Origin: Burkholderia sp. Ac-20365
GTDB taxonomy: Bacteria; Pseudomonadota; Gammaproteobacteria; Burkholderiales; Burkholderiaceae
Length of the DNA stretch: 64,000 bases
NCBI RefSeq assembly: GCF_017104715.1
Contig: NZ_JAAGPI010000001.1
Coordinates: forward strand, 372,001 to 436,000
Reading direction: 5' to 3'
In this document: positions 34,357-43,927 of the stretch, piece after piece
Numbering within the stretch: the first letter of the stretch is position 1
Layout of the letters: every line of letters starts with the position of its first letter
Program-made: the position numbers and the translations under genes
The notes under the pieces: model-generated
The model's input: the letters and a program-made list of their open reading frames with translations, nothing else
Databases searched by the model: none
What the model was told of the DNA's origin: nothing

Positions 34357-35689
34357 GCAGACTCTCCTGGGCGTGCTGCATCAGCGGCGAGAGCACGTAT
34401 TGAATGACGCGGCGGGTACCTGTGCGAATCTCCACGCTCCCCGACATGCCAGGCGTCAGCCGCATCACACGACCATCCGCCATCAGCTCAGGCCGTGTCA
34501 GTTCGACCTTTACTGCATATCGAAGGCCCTTCCTCTCGTCCTCGATCGCGTCACGCGACACATGCGTGACTACGGCATCAACGGTCCCATATCGCGTGTA
34601 GTCGAACGCGTCGATCTTCACTGCTGCATGTTCCCCTTCGCGAACGAAACCGACATCCCGGTCGGCAATGAAAGCCTCGAACTCCACCTTCGAGGCGAGC
34701 GGCACAATCTGCATCAGCGGCTGCGCAGCCGGAACCACGCCACCCACCGTATGGATGGCGAGCTGCTGCACGGTTCCGTCGACGGGTGATGTCAGTTTTA
34801 GTAGAGCGCTATGGACGCTCGCCCGGCGCGCATCCTGCGAGGATGTTGTGAGCGTACGGTTCGCGTCTTCCAGTCTGTCCCGCGCCTCCTTGCGCGTCGT
34901 GGCAGTGAGTTCCGAAAGCTGGTTACGCGCGTCGGCGAGCTGTCCCGCCAGCTCGATGCGCGTCTGCTGCTTCTCCAGCCATGCATCGGTAGAAACGTCG
35001 TGTGTTTTGGCGAGCGCGGCATAGTCGCCTTCCTGACGCCTGGCCAGTGGCAATGCCGCGCTGTAGCGAGCGATGTCGCCCGCAAGGCGAACGCGCTTCG
35101 CGGTGTAGTCGCCCCATTGGTCCGCCAGATAGCCTGCACCCGCCTGCCAGCGTTGCGGTGCAACGTCTGCGATCGGCGCCAGACGGGGCGTCGTGCCGTT
35201 CGAGATAGCGGCGAGCAGGCTCTCCTGACAGGCCGCCTGCACGCGCGCTAGCTGCCATGCATCTTCGGCCTTGTCGTGCTCACTGTCGGCCTCACGTGAA
35301 TCCAGTTCGACCAGCGTGTCGCCGGCCTTCACCGTCTGCCCCTCCTCGACGTGCAGCGCATGGACACTGGCCACCTCGATCGATGAAACCGTTTTTGTGT
35401 AGCCGCCTGCAATGATCTTGCCCTCGCCATTGACGATGATGTCGACGTGACTTAGGGTGGCCCACGCCAGCACCGCGAGCACGAGCGCGATCAGGATGCG
35501 CGCAACCCATCGCCCGGCAGGCGACACCGGTTTAGCCTGCAGCGACAGCGCGGCGGGCAGGAATTCGGCTTCGTGATCGTTCAGACGCGGTGTATCCAAC
35601 TGATGACGCAATGTCCAGAAGTGACGCCAAACGTCGCGATAGCGCCTGAGCAGGTCAGCCGCAGCCTGCGTGCGGTGTTTGATGCTCAT
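34346..35689 (-). CDS. HlyD-family periplasmic adaptor of a type I secretion system, 447 aa
   Basis: A membrane-fusion protein with a cytoplasmic N-terminus, one membrane segment (about residues 61-82, ARILIALVLAVLAWATL), a long coiled-coil region (about 160-285) and a C-terminal beta barrel. The C-terminal RLTPGMSGSVEIRTGTRRVIQYVLSPL block is typical of RTX-type adaptors. Its start overlaps the ATPase gene's stop by 4 bases. It links the ATPase to the TolC homologue encoded next. Confidence 0.92.
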   Translation of the reverse strand: MSIKHRTQAAADLLRRYRDVWRHFWTLRHQLDTPRLNDHEAEFLPAALSLQAKPVSPAGRWVARILIALVLAVLAWATLSHVDIIVNGEGKIIAGGYTKTVSSIEVASVHALHVEEGQTVKAGDTLVELDSREADSEHDKAEDAWQLARVQAACQESLLAAISNGTTPRLAPIADVAPQRWQAGAGYLADQWGDYTAKRVRLAGDIARYSAALPLARRQEGDYAALAKTHDVSTDAWLEKQQTRIELAGQLADARNQLSELTATTRKEARDRLEDANRTLTTSSQDARRASVHSALLKLTSPVDGTVQQLAIHTVGGVVPAAQPLMQIVPLASKVEFEAFIADRDVGFVREGEHAAVKIDAFDYTRYGTVDAVVTHVSRDAIEDERKGLRYAVKVELTRPELMADGRVMRLTPGMSGSVEIRTGTRRVIQYVLSPLMQHAQESLHER

Positions 35690-37824
35690 GCCAAGCCCCC
35701 GGCATGGCCTTGCTGCAACGCATAGAGATGCGCATAGATCCCATCGGGGATATCCAGCAACTGCTGGTGACTGCCAATCTCGGCGATCTGCCCGCGCTCC
35801 ATCACAACGATACGATTTGCGTCGCGCACAGCGGAGAGCCGGTGCGCGATGATCAGTACCGTCCGGCCGTGACAGATGCGGCGCATGTTATCGTGGATGA
35901 TTTTCTCGGACTCGTAGTCGAGTGCACTGGTTGCCTCGTCGAAGATCAGGACACGCGGGTTGGTGATCAACGCTCTCGCGATCGCAATGCGTTGCCGCTG
36001 GCCACCTGACAGACCGGTACCGTGTTCGCCCACGACTGTGTCATAGCCTTCGGGCAGTTCACAGATGAAGTCATGCGCGCCCGCGAGTTTCGCGGATTCG
36101 ATTACCGCTTCGATTGGGAGCGTTGGATTCGTCAGCGCGATGTTGTCGCGTACCGATCGGTTGAACAGTGTGTTTTCCTGAAGGACAACACCGATCTGCT
36201 GACGCAGTGACGTGGTATCGATAATCGCGATGTCCTGGCCGTCGACAAGCACGCGTCCGCGATCCGGTACGTACAAACGCTGAACCAGCCGCGTCAGCGT
36301 GCTCTTGCCCGAACCCGATCGACCGACGATGCCGATCACTTCACCGGGTGCAACATTCAACGACACGCTTCGGAGCACGTCCGCTGCGTCGGGCCGATAT
36401 CGGAACGACACCTGATCGAAAGCGATGGCACCGGAAAGCCGGGGCAGGCGGGTTTTCTGGCCGGTCACTTCGGTGCGGGCGTTCAGGATATCGCCGAGCC
36501 GCCCCATGGAAATGCCAACCTGCTGGAAGTCATTCCACAACTGCGCGAGACGCAGGATCGGACTGGCGATCTGGCCGGCCAGCATGTTGAATGCAACCAG
36601 TTCCCCGACGCTCATCCGGCCGTCGATTACCTGCATGGCGCCGACCCACGTGATAGCGGCCGTCACGAGTTTGCTGATCAGTGCCACGCCGCCGCCCGCA
36701 ATCGTCGATACATTGGTGACGGACAGACCAGCGGTGACGTAGGCTGCTAACTGCTTTTCCCACTTCTGGATCCATCGTGGTTCGACCGCCATTGCTTTCA
36801 CAGTGTCGATGCCGCTGATGGTTTCGACGAGGAACGACTGGTTCTCGGCGCCTCTGTTGAACTTCTCGTCCAACCGTGCACGGATCACTGGTGTGAACAG
36901 CAACGAAACGAACAGGTACAGTGGAATGGACGCAACGACGATCAGCGTCAGCCATGCGCTGTACCAGAGCATTACTGCAATGAACACCACCGAGAACACG
37001 AGGTCGAGTACGAGCGTGATCGCATTGCCAGTCAGGAACGCGCGGATATTCTCGAGTTCGCGGATTCGCGCGACGGAATCGCCCACTCGTCGCGACTGAA
37101 AATACGCCAGCGGCAGGGCCAGCAGGTGACGGAACAGGCGTGCACCGAGTTCCACATCGATTTTGCTGCTCGTGTGCGCGAATACCCAACTGCGGATGCC
37201 CGTGAGCAGTGCCTCGAACAACGTCGCGCAGATCAGGCCCATGGCAATGACGTGCAGCGTTTTCAGTGCGTGATTGACGAGCACCTTGTCCATCACGATC
37301 TGGAAGAACATGGGTGTCACGAGTCCGATGATCTGGAGTACGAGCGAGACGAGCAGGATTTCACCCAACAGCCTGCGGTAGCGAACCACGGCGGGAATGA
37401 ACCAGGTAAAGTCGAATCTGGCCATGTCGGCGGCGAAACTTGCCTTGCTGGTCAGAAACACGAGTTCACCGCTCCAGTTTGCGAGCAGTTGTTCGAGCGA
37501 AATGACGGAGGGCGGCTCGCCAGGATGCTGGATCAGCAGTTGCACGTTTCCGTCGGGGCGCTGCTGGTGCTGGGCGACGATAAAGAAACGCCCGCTTTCC
37601 CGCTCGCGAGCAATAGCTGGCAGCGGCGCGCTGGCGAGGCGCAAGGAATCCTGCCTCAGCGCGCGGCCCTTGAGGCCGAGCGACTGCGCTGCGAGCAGCA
37701 GCGTGTCTGTATCGAACTGCTCATGTCCGAATACGTGGCGCAGTTGTGCTTCATCGATCGCTACGCCATGCAGTGCGGCAATCGAAGTCAGGGCCTGCAG
37801 CCCTGAATCCGGGGTTGATGTCAT
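35686..37824 (-). CDS. Type I secretion permease/ATPase (HlyB-like, C39-like N-domain), 712 aa
   Basis: Residues 1-130 form a C39 peptidase-like domain in which the catalytic cysteine is absent (SGLQALTSIAALHG). As in HlyB, it should bind substrate rather than cleave it. Six hydrophobic segments lie at about 155-420. The ATPase follows, with Walker A GRSGSGKST (501-509), signature LSGGQ (605-609) and Walker B VLIFDEA (625-631). It is 178 bases downstream of the substrate gene. It energises secretion of proteins with C-terminal signals, here the RTX protein. Confidence 0.93.
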   Translation of the reverse strand: MTSTPDSGLQALTSIAALHGVAIDEAQLRHVFGHEQFDTDTLLLAAQSLGLKGRALRQDSLRLASAPLPAIARERESGRFFIVAQHQQRPDGNVQLLIQHPGEPPSVISLEQLLANWSGELVFLTSKASFAADMARFDFTWFIPAVVRYRRLLGEILLVSLVLQIIGLVTPMFFQIVMDKVLVNHALKTLHVIAMGLICATLFEALLTGIRSWVFAHTSSKIDVELGARLFRHLLALPLAYFQSRRVGDSVARIRELENIRAFLTGNAITLVLDLVFSVVFIAVMLWYSAWLTLIVVASIPLYLFVSLLFTPVIRARLDEKFNRGAENQSFLVETISGIDTVKAMAVEPRWIQKWEKQLAAYVTAGLSVTNVSTIAGGGVALISKLVTAAITWVGAMQVIDGRMSVGELVAFNMLAGQIASPILRLAQLWNDFQQVGISMGRLGDILNARTEVTGQKTRLPRLSGAIAFDQVSFRYRPDAADVLRSVSLNVAPGEVIGIVGRSGSGKSTLTRLVQRLYVPDRGRVLVDGQDIAIIDTTSLRQQIGVVLQENTLFNRSVRDNIALTNPTLPIEAVIESAKLAGAHDFICELPEGYDTVVGEHGTGLSGGQRQRIAIARALITNPRVLIFDEATSALDYESEKIIHDNMRRICHGRTVLIIAHRLSAVRDANRIVVMERGQIAEIGSHQQLLDIPDGIYAHLYALQQGHAGGLA

Positions 37825-38002
37825 TGACTGATACTTCTCGTTTCGGGGATCACGGCGCGGTTACGTACGGGTAGAGCTGACGAACCGAAGCTGCCAGTGC
37901 AGTGCGCGCATCGTCCGCGCGCATGCAAAAAAGGATTGAAGTCGCGCTTGCTTGCCTTGCACCACATTCTCATGCGGTGGCGCAAGGCATCAGGTCGGAT
38001 GG

Positions 38003-41000
38003 TTACTTCCAGTTGCTAGCCAGGACCGGGGCAAGCGAGGTTTGGTAGGCGGGTGGCAGGCTGGTAGTGCCCGCGGGTGGCGGCGCAAACGATGCCATGG
38101 CCTGCACAAGCTGGCTGACGTTTGACGCCGACAATGTCTTGCCGTCGCCAGCCACGATAGAACACCCGGAATGGCCCGCGTACCAGTTCTTCAGGGTCAC
38201 TGACTCACCAGTGCCGTCGACCGTTATCAGCAGGTCCGCGCCAACATGCTGAAACCACAGGTTGTCGGAAGCAACATCAGGCGTGAAATGGAGTGTTTCG
38301 GATGACCCGTCAAAGTCCACGCTGTTTACTCCGTGGCCTACCGTGACACTCCCGTACGAGCCAGCGACGACGATTGCATTGGCGCCAGCGCCGACAGTGA
38401 TGTTTTCGTAACTGCCCGAGGCCGTGATGACGTTGTTTCCGTCTGCGGCCTTGATTGTGTTCCACGACTGTGTCGCCGTGATCGTGTTGGCCCCGTTGCC
38501 AACAACTATGTTCTCGTAGCTGCCCGTTGTAACGATGACGTTGTTGCCATTTCCTGTATTGACATTTCCATGAGACGTGGCAACCGTCACCCAGTTGCTG
38601 CCATTGCCAAGATTGGCGGTGTCATAGTTGGCCGTAATCGACACGATGTTGTTTCCATCACCGTAGCTGGTTGTGGTGTTTGTGCGAGAAAGGGTCTGCG
38701 CCTGGCCATGCTGCTGCCAGGATGCGCCAAGCGTTGTCGACAGGCCGTTGGTAGCAAATGTGCCATCGCTGGTTTGGATAGTGCCTACACCCCGTCCGTT
38801 GAACTGATCTTTCACCACCACCTGCGTCGCATTGGACTGGCCTGCATTAAGCGTGACGAGCAGATCGTTGCCTTGCTGCGCAAACGTGACAGCACTCGAC
38901 GGCACACCCTTGAGTTGCAATGTGTCGTGCAGTCCGGCGCTGGTCACGATGGTGTCCAGCGTGCCCGTGGCCTGGACGACATAGGTATTGTTGCCTGCAC
39001 CACCGATCATAGTGTCGTTACCCGTGCCAGCAAACAGCGTGTCATTGCCGTCACCGCCAATAAGCGTGTCGTTGCCAGCATTGCCGGTCAGCGTGTCCCC
39101 ATTGTTATTAGCCATGCCGATCAGGTCCGCATTGCCCGTCAGCGTCAGAATGTTGACGTCGTCAGGCAGTGCTTCGTCGATCGACGCCTGTATGCTGGTG
39201 ATGCCTTTCGAATCAGTAGTGAAAGTGAGGCCCTGGTTCGAACCAACGATCGTGGTCGGATCGACGTCGGTGGGATTGACCACGAGCAAGGCACCGGTAG
39301 AGGGTGAAGGAGGCCCGACTGGTGCGTCCACCGTGCCTGCCTGGGACGGAGCAAAGATGAAATCCGAAGCGCTTAGCTGAGACGGATCCAGAGCGTCGAG
39401 ATACAGTAACTGCGCGCCGAGCGAATTACTGCCCAGGTTTGTCCCATGCACCAGCGGGATGCCATTGAGGTTGAGCCTGTTGACTGCCGCAATGTTCAAA
39501 TCGGAGAAGGTCGTAATGCCGAGTTGGCTGACATCGATCTTGTCGACGCCATGCCTGAAGCCTTGCAGCGCATTCGCGAAGTCGGTTACGCCCGTCTGCT
39601 TCGAGATGACAAAAATATCGGAGCTTGCGGTGTCGTGTTTGTAGACAGTGCCATTCAGCACTCCCGTTTGCCCGTTCAGGCCCACGCCCGTAAAGCCGCC
39701 ATTCATCGTAATCACGTCCGTGCCAACCGGTGCGAGCGTCCCCGTCTGACCGCTCGTCACATACGCGGAAGGCGCAACAAAGGTGTCCTGGAAGACGAAC
39801 TGCGCCGCCTTCAGGCTGGTGGCCGTCTGGTTTTGCAGCAAGATGCTCTGACCGTTACCGAGACCCACCACCACATCGCTGCCCTGTTGGGTGAATGTGA
39901 GGTCCTTGAACTGCTTACCCGTAAAGCCCACCAGATCGATTTGCTCTCCACGCGTGGCGTTGAAGTTGACGATGGTGTCGAGCCCATTGTCGCGCCGGTG
40001 CACGACAAACAGGTCCTTGCCCGTGCCGCCGACCAGTGTGTTGTTACCACGTCCGCCATCGAGCATCGCATCTGCATTGTTGGCCGTCAGCGTATCGTTA
40101 CCATCGCCGCCAATGAGGTTCTGGATCTGGCTCGCGTTGCGAATCGTAAGCGCAGTGCCGCCGATGCTTGCCACGCCAGTGAGCAGATTGATCGATGTAT
40201 TGCCGGACACGGCCGCTGCATCGATGGTGTTGCGTCCGCCCGTGCCGTTGACTGTCGGGTCGAGAATCGCCGCATTTGCATTCGCAACGACGGCCGCTTT
40301 GTACTCGTCAGTGTAGAAGTAGGTATGGTCCGTCGTCGTCACGCTGCCGTAAAGACGCAGCGACCAGTTCTTCAACGTGACGGCCTGGCCGGTTGTCGCA
40401 TCTGTCACCTGCAGCGTCCAGTTGCCTGCCGAAGTTTCCCCCCAGTCGTGGGTCGACATGAACGTGTACTGGAATTCGCCCGTCGCGGTGCTGCCGACGT
40501 CGGATGCGGAAGCGCCCGGCGAGCCGTCCGGAATCTTGCCTTCGCGATTGAGCAGAACACTCTTCGTGCCGTCGGGGGCGATCAACGTCACGATGACGTC
40601 GCCGAGCCGGCCGACCAGCGCGTCCAGATCGACTTCGACGTGTTCGATGTTCAGACCCGACTGCATGGCGATTGTGCTCGTCACGGTTCCGCCGCTCTGG
40701 ATGGACTTGTTGACGGTGCCGCTCGATGCCGAGAATACCTTCTCGTTGGCTCCCGTGCTTTGCGTCATCCAGGTTTCGGCGAGCCGCACGGCTGCGCGTG
40801 CGTCGACTTCGCCGAAGCCGTAGTCGTCGCTGACGTGCATGCCGCCACCGTTCCAGTTGTTCGCGCCGTTGTTGCTCCATTGAGTGGCTGCGTCGTTCAC
40901 CCTGCGCGCGGTCAGTGCGAGGATTTCCTGCACGTCGCGATAGCCGAGATTCGGGTTGGCCTGCAGCATCAGCGCGACGATGCCCGAGACGATCGGGGTC

Positions 41001-43873
41001 GCGAAGCTCGTGCCCTGCATGTTGCTGTATGCGCTGCCAAAGGTCGAGCCCTGGTCGGTCATGACCATCTGGCTCGTGCTGGCGATGTTGCTGCCCGGTG
41101 CCGATACCAGCAGACTCGCACCCGGATTGGAGAATGGCGCCGAACCGATCTGCAAGGTCGACAGATTAGCCTGCGCGTTGATCGCGCCGACCTCGATCGA
41201 AAAGCGGTTGTTGCTGGTCAGCGAACCTTGGGCGCTGCCGCCTGTCGCGCGCTGGTTGCCCCCCGCAGCCACGATGATCGTGCCGAGACCGCCACGGCCA
41301 TTGTCTGCTGCGTACTGCGCGTTGGACAGCAGGGCACTGGCAGTGTTGATGCCACCGTTTGTGATATTGCTTAGCGCAAAATCGGTGGTGAAGCCCCAGC
41401 TGTTGTTGGCGACATCGTAGCTCGCCATGTGCCCAAGGCCGCTTACGTCACTACCGTTGTTCGCCAGGTAGTAACCGGCGAGCGTCGCGTCGTAGGCCAC
41501 GCCGACTCCGCCTGCGCCGTTGTTAGCGGCAACCATCACGCCTGCCACCATGGTGGCGTGATTCGACGTCTGGGTCGGCAACGTTCCGTTCACGAGTTGC
41601 GACGCCAGCCATGCCTGATCGACGTTAGGCGCGAGATCTGGATGCGTGAAGTCGAAGGTCTCGGGGCCCACTGCGAACTGCCCACCGGGCTCGAACTGCC
41701 CAATCCGAACACCCTTGCCGGTGTAGTCTTTCCACACAGGCAGGATGTCGGCGTCCGAGAGATACCATTCCTGCGCCAGCAGCGGGTCCTTTGGCAGGTC
41801 TGGCGTCATCAGCGTGACGACTGCCTGCATCGTCGCTGTCAGTCCAGTGTTCAGGTCCTGCACGACGGCGCTCGTGTGGCCTGCGGCGTCGGCGACGCTG
41901 TACTGGAACGTCATCATGCCCGTATAACCCGGCGTCGGAGTAAAGAGCACATCGCCGGACGAAGTGAGACTTACAGTGCCGCCTTGCGCATTGCCGACCG
42001 ACGCAATATGAAGCGCGCCTGTGCTGTTCAACCGCTGATCGTTGGCGAGAATCTGTTTGGCCGAGATCAGATGCGATTGCGTGTGGTCGAACGCCTTGCC
42101 GTTGCTGTCTGCGTAGAGCGTGTCTGCCACTGGCATCGGGTTGGCTTGCGACAGATCGACGCCCTGAATGTCGGCGAAATTCAGTTTCTGGATGTTCGTC
42201 AGAAACACGGTGCCATCGCGGTTGGGCATTTTGTCTGCGACATAGAAGCCGCCATTGGCCGCAACGATCCGGTATTCTGCGTAGCTGCCGTGAAACTGCA
42301 CCATGTTCGTGCCGCCGCCGCCATCAATGACCGCGTTACCACCGCCGACCTTGATGAGGTCATTACCCGCGCCACCATAAATATGATCGGCGCCGCCACC
42401 CGCATTGATGATTGAGCCTGCCGCTGATGCGTAGATCGTGTCGCCGTTCGGACCTGCGGTGATTTCCGCCATGCCGCTGCCGCCGATGATCATGTTGTGG
42501 CCAGAGCCACCGACGATCACGTCGGTGCCACCGCCGCCGATCAACGTGTCGTTGCCCGTGCCGCCCTTGATGTAGATACCTGTGCGACCGCCGCTCATGA
42601 TCACGTCGTCGCCGCCACCGCCTTCGGCAATCGTCACGCCAGCCTGGGCCATGTTTATCGTCATGCCCTTGTTGCCGGTAATGATCACGGTGTCTACGCC
42701 GCCGTTGCCATGAATATTGGCGGGATTGTCGCTGGCCGACACGACGAACACATCGTTGCCCGCGCCACCGACGTAAGTATTGCTGCCCGAGCCGCCCACG
42801 AGCCAGCTGCCGCTCGCAGCGGCTACCAACGTGTCATTGCCCGAGCCGGCGTAAATATTGTTCACGCCGAGCTTGCCTGCGTCGAGCGTCTGGCTCTTGC
42901 TGGTGGTGTCGGCATAGGTTTTTACCGTGGTGGTGCCTGATTTGGTCGTCGCCGTCGTGCTGCCTGTCGAAGTCGTGAAGGTGCTGCCCGCAGGATTGGC
43001 GACGAAGTTCACGTCTTCCATCGCCTGGGTCTTGCCGTTCATCACGAAGCTGCCGAGAGCCGTGACGATGTTGCCGTTGTCGATCTGACGAGTACCTGTT
43101 GCGGTCAGGTTGATGCTGGTGATGCCAAGCTGCGCGAGCGTAAGCATCTGACCAGTGCCCGTACCCGTGCTGTTAACCCACACGCGTAGCTGGTTGAAGA
43201 TCGGATCCTTCGCGTCGATAACGCCATCGTGATTGGTGTCGAAAGAGGCGAGCGCAGCGATGCCGCTTGCGAACGGCGCAGTGCCGGGACCGCCGTTTGT
43301 GCCAGCAGTGCCGCCGAAGTACGGGCTAAAGATCTGGCTCATGCTGGTGACCTTGCCACTCGCGTCGGGCACGACGAGCATGCCTGTGCCAGCGCCGGCC
43401 CAGCCGGTCTGATGCTGGGTGCCGGAGTTGTCGACGTTAAATAGTACGCCAGAGCTTTGGTAGGAAGTAGTGACGATGCCTTGGCCGATGTCTAGCAGGA
43501 GCGGGTCGATGTACACGTTTGCACCTGCCGATGCTGCTGCCGCGCCGATCGAAGCGAGGCCGCTGAACGTGGTGGCCGAACCAATGCCCGCCATGACCTG
43601 ATTACCCATTGTGTTCGGATCGGACTGTACTTCGCCGGGGCGCACGCCACCGCTTGCCAGACTCGCCTCGGTTACGTCGACGAAGCCGTATTTGTTTAAT
43701 GTGCCGTTGCTGAAGCTGATTGATGAGGTGGGGCTGTTGAAGACGTAACCCTGGCTCGCGCTATTGGCTGCGGTGTTTTCGCCTGGTGTTTGGGTATGTG
43801 GCTGGGGGTTGGGGTTGATTGTGATTGTTGGCGATTGACTATTGTCGACCGGCTTATTGTTGTCAGTTTGCAA
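38003..43873 (-). CDS. Giant RTX protein with subtilisin-like (S8) protease and P domain, 1956 aa; lacks an ATG start
   Basis: A calcium-binding secreted protein. Domains in order: EF-hand-like loop DTNHDGVIDAKD (212-223); RTX repeats (about 340-520); a cadherin/VCBS-like domain (585-690); an S8 protease (about 715-1030) with His772 (HATMVAG), Ser956 (GTSFATP) and oxyanion Asn873, but Glu728 where the catalytic Asp belongs (FEPGG); a kexin-like P domain (1055-1175); RTX repeats (1254-1290 and 1595-1633); seven 18-residue repeats (about 1737-1862); a haemolysin-related C-terminal domain (1870-1905). The frame opens 54 bases after a TGA, has only TTG at 43873 as a likely start, and has no ribosome site. 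It probably continues the upstream HExxH ORF. Substrate of the adjacent type I system. Confidence 0.85.
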   Translation of the reverse strand: MQTDNNKPVDNSQSPTITINPNPQPHTQTPGENTAANSASQGYVFNSPTSSISFSNGTLNKYGFVDVTEASLASGGVRPGEVQSDPNTMGNQVMAGIGSATTFSGLASIGAAAASAGANVYIDPLLLDIGQGIVTTSYQSSGVLFNVDNSGTQHQTGWAGAGTGMLVVPDASGKVTSMSQIFSPYFGGTAGTNGGPGTAPFASGIAALASFDTNHDGVIDAKDPIFNQLRVWVNSTGTGTGQMLTLAQLGITSINLTATGTRQIDNGNIVTALGSFVMNGKTQAMEDVNFVANPAGSTFTTSTGSTTATTKSGTTTVKTYADTTSKSQTLDAGKLGVNNIYAGSGNDTLVAAASGSWLVGGSGSNTYVGGAGNDVFVVSASDNPANIHGNGGVDTVIITGNKGMTINMAQAGVTIAEGGGGDDVIMSGGRTGIYIKGGTGNDTLIGGGGTDVIVGGSGHNMIIGGSGMAEITAGPNGDTIYASAAGSIINAGGGADHIYGGAGNDLIKVGGGNAVIDGGGGTNMVQFHGSYAEYRIVAANGGFYVADKMPNRDGTVFLTNIQKLNFADIQGVDLSQANPMPVADTLYADSNGKAFDHTQSHLISAKQILANDQRLNSTGALHIASVGNAQGGTVSLTSSGDVLFTPTPGYTGMMTFQYSVADAAGHTSAVVQDLNTGLTATMQAVVTLMTPDLPKDPLLAQEWYLSDADILPVWKDYTGKGVRIGQFEPGGQFAVGPETFDFTHPDLAPNVDQAWLASQLVNGTLPTQTSNHATMVAGVMVAANNGAGGVGVAYDATLAGYYLANNGSDVSGLGHMASYDVANNSWGFTTDFALSNITNGGINTASALLSNAQYAADNGRGGLGTIIVAAGGNQRATGGSAQGSLTSNNRFSIEVGAINAQANLSTLQIGSAPFSNPGASLLVSAPGSNIASTSQMVMTDQGSTFGSAYSNMQGTSFATPIVSGIVALMLQANPNLGYRDVQEILALTARRVNDAATQWSNNGANNWNGGGMHVSDDYGFGEVDARAAVRLAETWMTQSTGANEKVFSASSGTVNKSIQSGGTVTSTIAMQSGLNIEHVEVDLDALVGRLGDVIVTLIAPDGTKSVLLNREGKIPDGSPGASASDVGSTATGEFQYTFMSTHDWGETSAGNWTLQVTDATTGQAVTLKNWSLRLYGSVTTTDHTYFYTDEYKAAVVANANAAILDPTVNGTGGRNTIDAAAVSGNTSINLLTGVASIGGTALTIRNASQIQNLIGGDGNDTLTANNADAMLDGGRGNNTLVGGTGKDLFVVHRRDNGLDTIVNFNATRGEQIDLVGFTGKQFKDLTFTQQGSDVVVGLGNGQSILLQNQTATSLKAAQFVFQDTFVAPSAYVTSGQTGTLAPVGTDVITMNGGFTGVGLNGQTGVLNGTVYKHDTASSDIFVISKQTGVTDFANALQGFRHGVDKIDVSQLGITTFSDLNIAAVNRLNLNGIPLVHGTNLGSNSLGAQLLYLDALDPSQLSASDFIFAPSQAGTVDAPVGPPSPSTGALLVVNPTDVDPTTIVGSNQGLTFTTDSKGITSIQASIDEALPDDVNILTLTGNADLIGMANNNGDTLTGNAGNDTLIGGDGNDTLFAGTGNDTMIGGAGNNTYVVQATGTLDTIVTSAGLHDTLQLKGVPSSAVTFAQQGNDLLVTLNAGQSNATQVVVKDQFNGRGVGTIQTSDGTFATNGLSTTLGASWQQHGQAQTLSRTNTTTSYGDGNNIVSITANYDTANLGNGSNWVTVATSHGNVNTGNGNNVIVTTGSYENIVVGNGANTITATQSWNTIKAADGNNVITASGSYENITVGAGANAIVVAGSYGSVTVGHGVNSVDFDGSSETLHFTPDVASDNLWFQHVGADLLITVDGTGESVTLKNWYAGHSGCSIVAGDGKTLSASNVSQLVQAMASFAPPPAGTTSLPPAYQTSLAPVLASNWK
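38285..38665 (-). repeat. Seven tandem 18-residue repeats in the RTX protein
   Basis: Protein residues about 1737-1862 consist of seven units of 18 residues. Most match GxGxNxI followed by a half in which several units read SY, for example GNGNNVIVTTGSYENIVV. This is two RTX nonapeptides long, but the second half has lost the Gly-rich turn and Asp is replaced by Asn, so calcium binding may be lost. Confidence 0.65.
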
Positions 43874-43927
43874 TGACAGACCGCTTCGATCAATAACGGT
43901 ACTGAAAGAAGAGCCAGTCGTAACATT

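Noticed and set aside
37900..37950. GC hairpin followed by a run of A before the RTX gene on the plus strand
   Set aside because: The run of A is downstream of the hairpin on the plus strand only, so on the minus strand the T tract comes first. It cannot be a terminator for the secretion genes.
42497..42940. A plus-strand frame antisense to the RTX gene
   Set aside because: It mirrors the glycine/asparagine-rich coding strand, has no ribosome site and no recognisable family.
38003..43873. Repeated DNA in the RTX gene considered as a CRISPR-like array
   Set aside because: The repetition is at protein level (RTX and 18-residue units) with diverged DNA, in frame, and has no constant repeat-spacer structure.
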